Under the pieces are notes generated by a model. It worked only from the letters and a program-made list of their open reading frames with translations. It did not search any database and was not told the origin of the DNA. From NCBI GenBank assembly GCA_964602525.1, contig CAZRSA010000002.1, positions 1 to 64,000 of the forward strand: DNA of 64,000 nucleotides, read 5' to 3'. Below, in pieces: positions 59,117 to 64,000 of the stretch. The DNA comes from Lentisalinibacter sp964602525. GTDB taxonomy: Bacteria; Pseudomonadota; Gammaproteobacteria; Steroidobacterales; Woeseiaceae. The position numbers were made by a program, and so were the translations under genes. Numbering within the stretch: the stretch's first letter is position 1; each line of letters starts with the position of its first letter.

Positions 59117-60277
59117 TCAGGCCGCGGCCGCACCCCGCAGGGTCTCCGCCACGTCGGTACGCTCCCAGGTGAAGTCGGCATCCAGGCGGCCGAAGTGGCC
59201 GTAGGAGGCGGTCTTGCGGTAGATGGGACGGATCAGGTCCAGCATCTCCAGGATGCCGTACGGTGTGAGGTCGAAGTGCTCGCGCACCAGGGCCGTGAGG
59301 CGTTCCTCCGAAACCTTGCCGGTGCCGAAGGTACGCACCGAGATCGAGGTGGGCTCGGCCACGCCGATGGCGTAGCTGACCTGGATCTCGCAGCGCTCGG
59401 CCAGGCCGGCAGCGACGATGTTCTTGGCCACGTAACGGCAGGCGTAGGCGGCGGAGCGGTCCACCTTGGAGGGGTCCTTGCCGGAGAAGGCGCCGCCGCC
59501 GTGCCGCGCGCTGCCGCCGTAGGTGTCCACGATGATCTTGCGGCCGGTGAGGCCGCAGTCGCCCATGGGCCCGCCGATCACGAAACTGCCCGTCGGGTTG
59601 ATGTGATAGACGGTGTCTCCCGTCAGCCATTCGGGCGGCAGCACGGGCTTGATGATCTCCTCCATGACGGCCTCGCGCAGTTCCGCCTGGGAGATGTCCG
59701 GCGCGTGCTGGGTGGAGACCACCACCGCATCGATGGCAACCGGCCTGTGATCTTCGTAGCGGAAGGTCACCTGGCTCTTCGCATCGGGCCGCAGCCAGGT
59801 CAGGTCGCCGCACTTGCGCACCTCGGCCTGGCGCTTCACGAGGCGATGGGAGAAGGTGATCGGCGCCGGCATGAGCACGTCGGTCTCGTTGGTGGCATAG
59901 CCGAACATCAGCCCCTGGTCGCCGGCCCCCTGGCTGCGCCGGTCCGCCCGGTCCACGCCCTGGGCGATGTCCGGGGACTGCTTGCCGATGGCATTCAGCA
60001 CGGCGCAGGAGTCGCCGTCGAAGCCCATGTCCGAGCTGGTGTAGCCGATGTCCGTGACCACGTCGCGCACCAGCGCCTCGATATCCACCCACGCACTGGT
60101 CGTGATCTCGCCGGCCACCATGACCATGCCGGTCTTCACCAGCGTCTCGCAGGCCACCCGGGCGTTGTTGTCGTCCGCGAGGATCGCGTCCAGCACCGCG
60201 TCCGAGATCTGGTCCGCGACCTTGTCGGGATGGCCCTCGGAGACCGACTCCGAGGTGAACAGGAAGGCATCGCTCAT
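59117..60277 (-). CDS. metK: S-adenosylmethionine synthetase
   Basis: A 386-residue enzyme that makes SAM from methionine and ATP. SVSEGHPDKVADQISDAVLD at the start, GAGDQGLMFGYATNET near residue 116, and GGGAFSGKDPSKVDRSAAY near 258 are all present; length equals E. coli MetK (384). It is paired with ahcY downstream and diverges from tkt over 183 bases. Confidence 0.97.
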   Translation of the reverse strand: MSDAFLFTSESVSEGHPDKVADQISDAVLDAILADDNNARVACETLVKTGMVMVAGEITTSAWVDIEALVRDVVTDIGYTSSDMGFDGDSCAVLNAIGKQSPDIAQGVDRADRRSQGAGDQGLMFGYATNETDVLMPAPITFSHRLVKRQAEVRKCGDLTWLRPDAKSQVTFRYEDHRPVAIDAVVVSTQHAPDISQAELREAVMEEIIKPVLPPEWLTGDTVYHINPTGSFVIGGPMGDCGLTGRKIIVDTYGGSARHGGGAFSGKDPSKVDRSAAYACRYVAKNIVAAGLAERCEIQVSYAIGVAEPTSISVRTFGTGKVSEERLTALVREHFDLTPYGILEMLDLIRPIYRKTASYGHFGRLDADFTWERTDVAETLRGAAAA

Positions 60278-60460
60278 GAGGTTAATTCCGCAATTCAGAC
60301 GTAATCAGCAATGATACAAGAAATTATTTCGGGCGCGCCGCGCCCCCGGGGCAGTTTGCTGCGCAGAAGCGAGACAGAGCCAGCGCGGACCGCCGGGCCC
60401 GCGCTTGCCCGCACCCTACCAAAAAGCGAAAATGCGCGCCTCTTCGTTTGGGGATTTCCG

Positions 60461-62503
60461 ATGTCGAGCACCGCAGAAGACACGCGCGCCGGCCGGCCGT
60501 CACGGCGGGAGCTGGCCAACGCGCTGCGTGCCCTGTCCATGGATGCCGTGCAGGCGGCGAAGTCGGGCCATCCCGGCATGCCGATGGGCATGGCGGACAT
60601 CGCCGAGGTGCTCTGGAACGACTTCCTGCAACATAATCCGTCCAATCCGCGCTGGGACAACCGGGACCGCTTCGTGCTCTCCAACGGGCACGGCTCGATG
60701 CTGCTGTACTCGCTGCTGCATCTGACCGGCTACGACCTCGGCCTGGACGAACTCCGGAACTTCCGCCAGCTCGGCTATCGCACCGCCGGGCACCCCGAGC
60801 GGGAGCCGGACCTCGGCATCGAGACAACCACCGGACCGCTGGGGCAGGGGCTCGCCAACGGGGTGGGCATGGCGCTCGCCGAGAAGATGCTGGCGGCACG
60901 CTACAACCGGCCCGGTTTCCCGATCGTGGACCACCATACCTACGTGTTCCTGGGCGACGGCTGCCTCATGGAGGGCATCTCCCATGAGGCCTGCTCGCTC
61001 GCGGGGACGCTCGGGCTCGGCAAGCTGGTCTGTCTCTACGACCAGAACGGCATCTCCATCGACGGCGAGGTGAACCACTGGTTCACGGACGACACCCCCG
61101 GCCGGTTCGCCGCCTACGGCTGGCACGTGATCGCGGACGTCGACGGTCACGACCCGGAGGCCGTGACCGAAGCGCTGGCCGACGCGCAGGCCGAGACGGC
61201 GCGTCCCACGCTGATCTGCTGCCGCACCGTGATCGGTTACGGCGCTCCGAGCAAGCAGGGCACCGCCGACACCCACGGCGCGCCCCTGGGCGAGGACGAG
61301 ATCGCCGCCGCCCGCGACGAGCTCGGCTGGCATCATGCCCCCTTCGAGGTACCGGAGTCCGTGCGTGCGGCCTGGGATGCCCGGGAGCGGGGCGCCGAGG
61401 CCGAGGCGGTCTGGGACCGGCTGCTGGAGGCCTGGGCCGAGGCCCACCCCGGCGAGGCCGCGGAGTACCGCCGGGTCATGGCCGGCGAATTGCCGGCGGA
61501 CTGGTCCGATGCCGCCCGGGACGCCATCCGGGAGATCGCCGCCGCCGGCGCCGACGCGGCCACCCGCAAGGCATCACAGATCGCGCTGAATGCTCTCGCC
61601 CCGCACCTGCCGGAACTGGTGGGCGGCTCGGCGGACCTCACCGGCTCCAACAACACCTGGCACGACGGCTCGAGGGCCGTGAACGCGGCGGACGCATCGG
61701 GCAACTATGTCTACTTCGGCGTGCGCGAATTCGCGATGACCGCGATCGGCAACGGCGTCGCCCTGCACGGCGGCCTGCGTCCCTACTGCGGCACGTTCCT
61801 GGTGTTCTCCGACTACGCCCGCAACGCGGTGCGCATGGCCGCCCTGATGGGTGTGCCGAACATCCTCGTCTACACCCACGACTCCATCGGGCTCGGCGAG
61901 GACGGACCCACCCATCAGCCCGTCGAGCACGCAGCCAGCCTGCGGCTGATGCCGAACATGGAGGTCTGGCGGCCCTGCGACACGGTGGAGACGGCGGTGG
62001 CGTGGCGCGCCGCGCTGGAGCGTGGCGACGGCCCGACCTCCCTGGTGCTGAGCCGCCAGGGGCTGCCCCACCAGCAGCGGGACGAGGCCGGCATCGAGGC
62101 CATCGCCCGGGGCGGCTACGTCCTCGGCGACCGCGGCGGGGAGCCGGATCTCATCCCGGATATCATTCTTATCGCGACGGGCTCCGAGGTACATGTGGCC
62201 ATGGCGGCAGCCGGCAGCCTCGCCGCCGACGGCCTTGCCGTCCGCGTCGTCTCCATGCCCTGCTGCGAGGTGTTCGACCGCCAGGACGCGGACTACCGCG
62301 AGGCGGTGCTGCCGTCCGCGGTCACCCGCCGCATAGCGATCGAGGCCGGTGCGACCGCCGGCTGGTGGCGATACGTCGGCCCCGGGGGGGCAGTAATCGG
62401 CCTCGACCGCTTCGGCGAGTCGGCGCCGGCAGGAGAGTTGTTCGAGAAGTTCGGCTTCTCGGTGGAGAATGTGGTGACGGTGGCCCGCAGGCTCACTGCC
62501 TGA
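60461..62503 (+). CDS. tkt: Transketolase
   Basis: A 680-residue thiamine-diphosphate enzyme of the pentose phosphate (and, in autotrophs, Calvin) pathway. KSGHPGMPMGMADIAEVLW, SNGHGSMLLYSLLH, TTGPLGQGLANGVGMALAEK, FLGDGCLMEGISHEA, the FAMTAIGNGVALHGG active-site Glu region near residue 425, and SIGLGEDGPTHQPVEH are intact. ATG 60461 follows GGGGA. It heads tkt-gapA-pgk. Confidence 0.97.
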   Translation: MSSTAEDTRAGRPSRRELANALRALSMDAVQAAKSGHPGMPMGMADIAEVLWNDFLQHNPSNPRWDNRDRFVLSNGHGSMLLYSLLHLTGYDLGLDELRNFRQLGYRTAGHPEREPDLGIETTTGPLGQGLANGVGMALAEKMLAARYNRPGFPIVDHHTYVFLGDGCLMEGISHEACSLAGTLGLGKLVCLYDQNGISIDGEVNHWFTDDTPGRFAAYGWHVIADVDGHDPEAVTEALADAQAETARPTLICCRTVIGYGAPSKQGTADTHGAPLGEDEIAAARDELGWHHAPFEVPESVRAAWDARERGAEAEAVWDRLLEAWAEAHPGEAAEYRRVMAGELPADWSDAARDAIREIAAAGADAATRKASQIALNALAPHLPELVGGSADLTGSNNTWHDGSRAVNAADASGNYVYFGVREFAMTAIGNGVALHGGLRPYCGTFLVFSDYARNAVRMAALMGVPNILVYTHDSIGLGEDGPTHQPVEHAASLRLMPNMEVWRPCDTVETAVAWRAALERGDGPTSLVLSRQGLPHQQRDEAGIEAIARGGYVLGDRGGEPDLIPDIILIATGSEVHVAMAAAGSLAADGLAVRVVSMPCCEVFDRQDADYREAVLPSAVTRRIAIEAGATAGWWRYVGPGGAVIGLDRFGESAPAGELFEKFGFSVENVVTVARRLTA

Positions 62504-62560
62504 GGGCCGGAAACGGATTTGACAGACAAGGCGCAGCCGCGCCCGGAGCAGGAGGGATCT

Positions 62561-63574
62561 ATGACTATCAAGCTGGGTATCAACGGGTACGGCAGGATCG
62601 GCCGGATGGTGCTGCGATCGATCTACGAGACGAACCGGCGTGCCGAACTCGAGATCGTGGGCATCAACGACCTGGGCGACGCGGACACCAACGCGCACCT
62701 CACCCGCTACGACACCGCCCACGGCAAGTTCCCGGGTACGGTGGAGGTCGACGGCGACTCGATGATCGTGAACGGCGACCGCATCCGCGTGCTCTCCGAA
62801 CGGGACCCGACGAAGCTGCCGTGGGGCGAGCTGGGCGCGGACATCGTGTTCGAGTGCACCGGCCTGTTCCGCACCAAGGAGAAGGCCTCGGCCCACATCG
62901 ACGCCGGTGCGAGCAAGGTGCTGATCTCGGCGCCGTCGGGCGGCGACGCGGACGCGACCATCGTCTACGGCGTGAACCACGACACCCTGTCCGCCTCGGA
63001 CACGGTGGTGTCGAATGCATCCTGCACCACCAACTGCCTGGCGCCGCTGGTGAAGCCCCTGCACGACGCCATCGGTGTGGAGCACGGCATCATGACCACC
63101 ATCCACGCCTACACCAACGACCAGGTCCTGACGGACGTCTATCACAAGGACCTGCGCCGGGCGCGGTCGGCCACCATGTCGATGATACCGACGAAGACCG
63201 GCGCCGCTGCGGCCGTGGGCCTGGTGCTGCCGGAGCTGAAGGGCAAGCTGGACGGCTTCGCCATCCGGGTACCGACCATCAACGTCTCCATGGTCGACCT
63301 CAGCTTCGTCGCGTCCCGCGAGACCAGCAAGGAGGAGATCGACAAGGTGCTGAAGGAGGCCAGCGAGGGCCCGCTGAAAGGCATCCTCGCCTACAGCGAC
63401 GAACCGCTGGTGTCGATGGACTTCAACCACGATCCTGCCTCCTCGACCTACGAGGCGCCCCTGACCAAGGTGATGCAGGGCACGATGGTGAAGGTCTGTG
63501 CCTGGTACGACAACGAGTGGGGTTTCGCCTGTCGCATGCTGGACACGGCCCTGGCCATGGCCAGGGCCGGCTGA
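62561..63574 (+). CDS. gapA: Glyceraldehyde-3-phosphate dehydrogenase
   Basis: A 337-residue type I GAPDH. KLGINGYGRIGRMVLR at the start, the catalytic SNASCTTNCLAPLVK near residue 150, TTIHAYTNDQ near 177 and WYDNEWGFACRMLD near 313 are intact. The residue after the second strand is Asp (GINDLGD), which favours NAD. The E4P-dehydrogenase subgroup is less likely. AGGAGG precedes ATG 62561. It lies between tkt and pgk. Confidence 0.97.
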   Translation: MTIKLGINGYGRIGRMVLRSIYETNRRAELEIVGINDLGDADTNAHLTRYDTAHGKFPGTVEVDGDSMIVNGDRIRVLSERDPTKLPWGELGADIVFECTGLFRTKEKASAHIDAGASKVLISAPSGGDADATIVYGVNHDTLSASDTVVSNASCTTNCLAPLVKPLHDAIGVEHGIMTTIHAYTNDQVLTDVYHKDLRRARSATMSMIPTKTGAAAAVGLVLPELKGKLDGFAIRVPTINVSMVDLSFVASRETSKEEIDKVLKEASEGPLKGILAYSDEPLVSMDFNHDPASSTYEAPLTKVMQGTMVKVCAWYDNEWGFACRMLDTALAMARAG

Positions 63575-63658
63575 CGACGACCAACGCGGCGCGGTGCGGG
63601 GCGGCGAACGGCCGCCCCGCCCATCGTCCTCCGCCGCCGCCTACCCAGGGAGCAGGCA

Positions 63659-64000
63659 ATGACTATCCTGAAGATGACGGATCTGGATCTGCAGGGGAAG
63701 CGGATCCTGATCCGCGAAGACCTGAACGTGCCCCTCGACGAGGGGCGGATCACCTCCGACACCCGCATCCGCGCCGCGCTGGAGGGCATCCGGCTGGCGC
63801 GTGACGCCGGCGCGGCGGTGATCGTGATGTCCCACCTCGGCCGGCCCAAGGAGGGCGAGCCGCAGCCCGAGTTCTCGCTGGCGCCAGTGGCGGCACGCCT
63901 CGGCGAGCTGCTGGGCAGCGAGGTGAAGCTGGTCGGCGACTGGCTGGACGGCGTCGACGTCGCGCCCGGCGAGGTGGTGCTGGCGGAGAACGTGCGCTTC
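63659..64000 (+). CDS. pgk: Phosphoglycerate kinase, N-terminal part (cut by window end)
   Basis: The first 114 residues of phosphoglycerate kinase: MTDLDLQGKRILIREDLNVPLDEGRITSD in part, then RIRAALEGI and VIVMSHLGRPKEGEPQPEFSLAPVA, and VVLAENVRF at the break. Substrate-binding RxDxNVP is changed to REDLNVP, a common variant. AGGGAGCAGG precedes ATG 63659. It is 84 bases after gapA and probably in the same operon. Confidence 0.95.
   Translation, partial: MTILKMTDLDLQGKRILIREDLNVPLDEGRITSDTRIRAALEGIRLARDAGAAVIVMSHLGRPKEGEPQPEFSLAPVAARLGELLGSEVKLVGDWLDGVDVAPGEVVLAENVRF

Noticed and set aside
59055..60460. SAM or SAH riboswitch near metK and ahcY.
   Set aside because: The gap before ahcY is only 62 bases, and neither it nor the metK leader shows the conserved cores by eye.

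Overview
The window reads as chromosomal core DNA of a high-GC gammaproteobacterium. Support comes from the rpsU-yqeY-dnaG-rpoD macromolecular synthesis operon, tRNA-CAU with an encoded CCA, LPS core genes (hldE, waaA), mpl, TolC and a split class II ribonucleotide reductase of the NrdJa/NrdJb type. A K+-independent proton-pumping pyrophosphatase next to a pyrophosphate-type phosphofructokinase, plus a tkt-gap-pgk cluster, fits a methylotroph- or Chromatiales-like lineage; this last step is inference. I see no prophage, IS element, CRISPR array or island, and gene density is high with short or overlapping junctions.

Layout. 0-8.5 kb: end of a saccharopine-dehydrogenase-like gene, a secreted zincin translationally coupled to a MerR-type regulator, and an 1817-residue double-length UvrA. 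8.7-15 kb: rhomboid protease, SodC lipoprotein and a secreted partner, two membrane proteins (SLC13-like, MgtC/DUF4010), a periplasmic GDPD and tRNA-CAU. 15-23 kb: YqcC, an EEP phosphatase, the rpoD-dnaG-yqeY-rpsU operon on the minus strand, and divergent tsaD-folB-folK. 23-32.6 kb: S41 protease lipoprotein, PTR1-like reductase, MidA-like methyltransferase, uppP, cca, an aminopeptidase, an NDUFA9-like protein and slt.

32.7-38.2 kb: DegQ protease, Hsp20 with a good sigma-32 promoter, a 495-bp AT-rich regulatory region with NrdR-box-like palindromes, then nrdJa-nrdJb. 38.3-46.2 kb: hldE-waaA (+) facing pcm-rhodanese-tolC (-), then a PAS-GGDEF-EAL protein. 46.2-53.7 kb: hppA and PPi-PFK, divergent adk, rnd, a small membrane protein, mpl and a Lon-N protein. 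54.3-64 kb: hemL, a 54-residue rubredoxin preceded by two six-codon mini-ORFs in a 17-bp tandem repeat, TraB/GumN, cpdA, ahcY-metK, and divergent tkt-gapA-pgk (pgk cut by the window end).

How the genes combine: protein quality control (DegQ, Hsp20, rhomboid, S41) and envelope synthesis (hldE, waaA, mpl, uppP, slt, TolC) are scattered. PPi-PFK, membrane PPase and adk form a pyrophosphate/adenylate energy neighbourhood. metK and ahcY form the SAM cycle beside sugar-phosphate enzymes. The most unusual sequence features are the rubredoxin leader, the tandem UvrA, the Hsp20 leader and the nrdJ control region.
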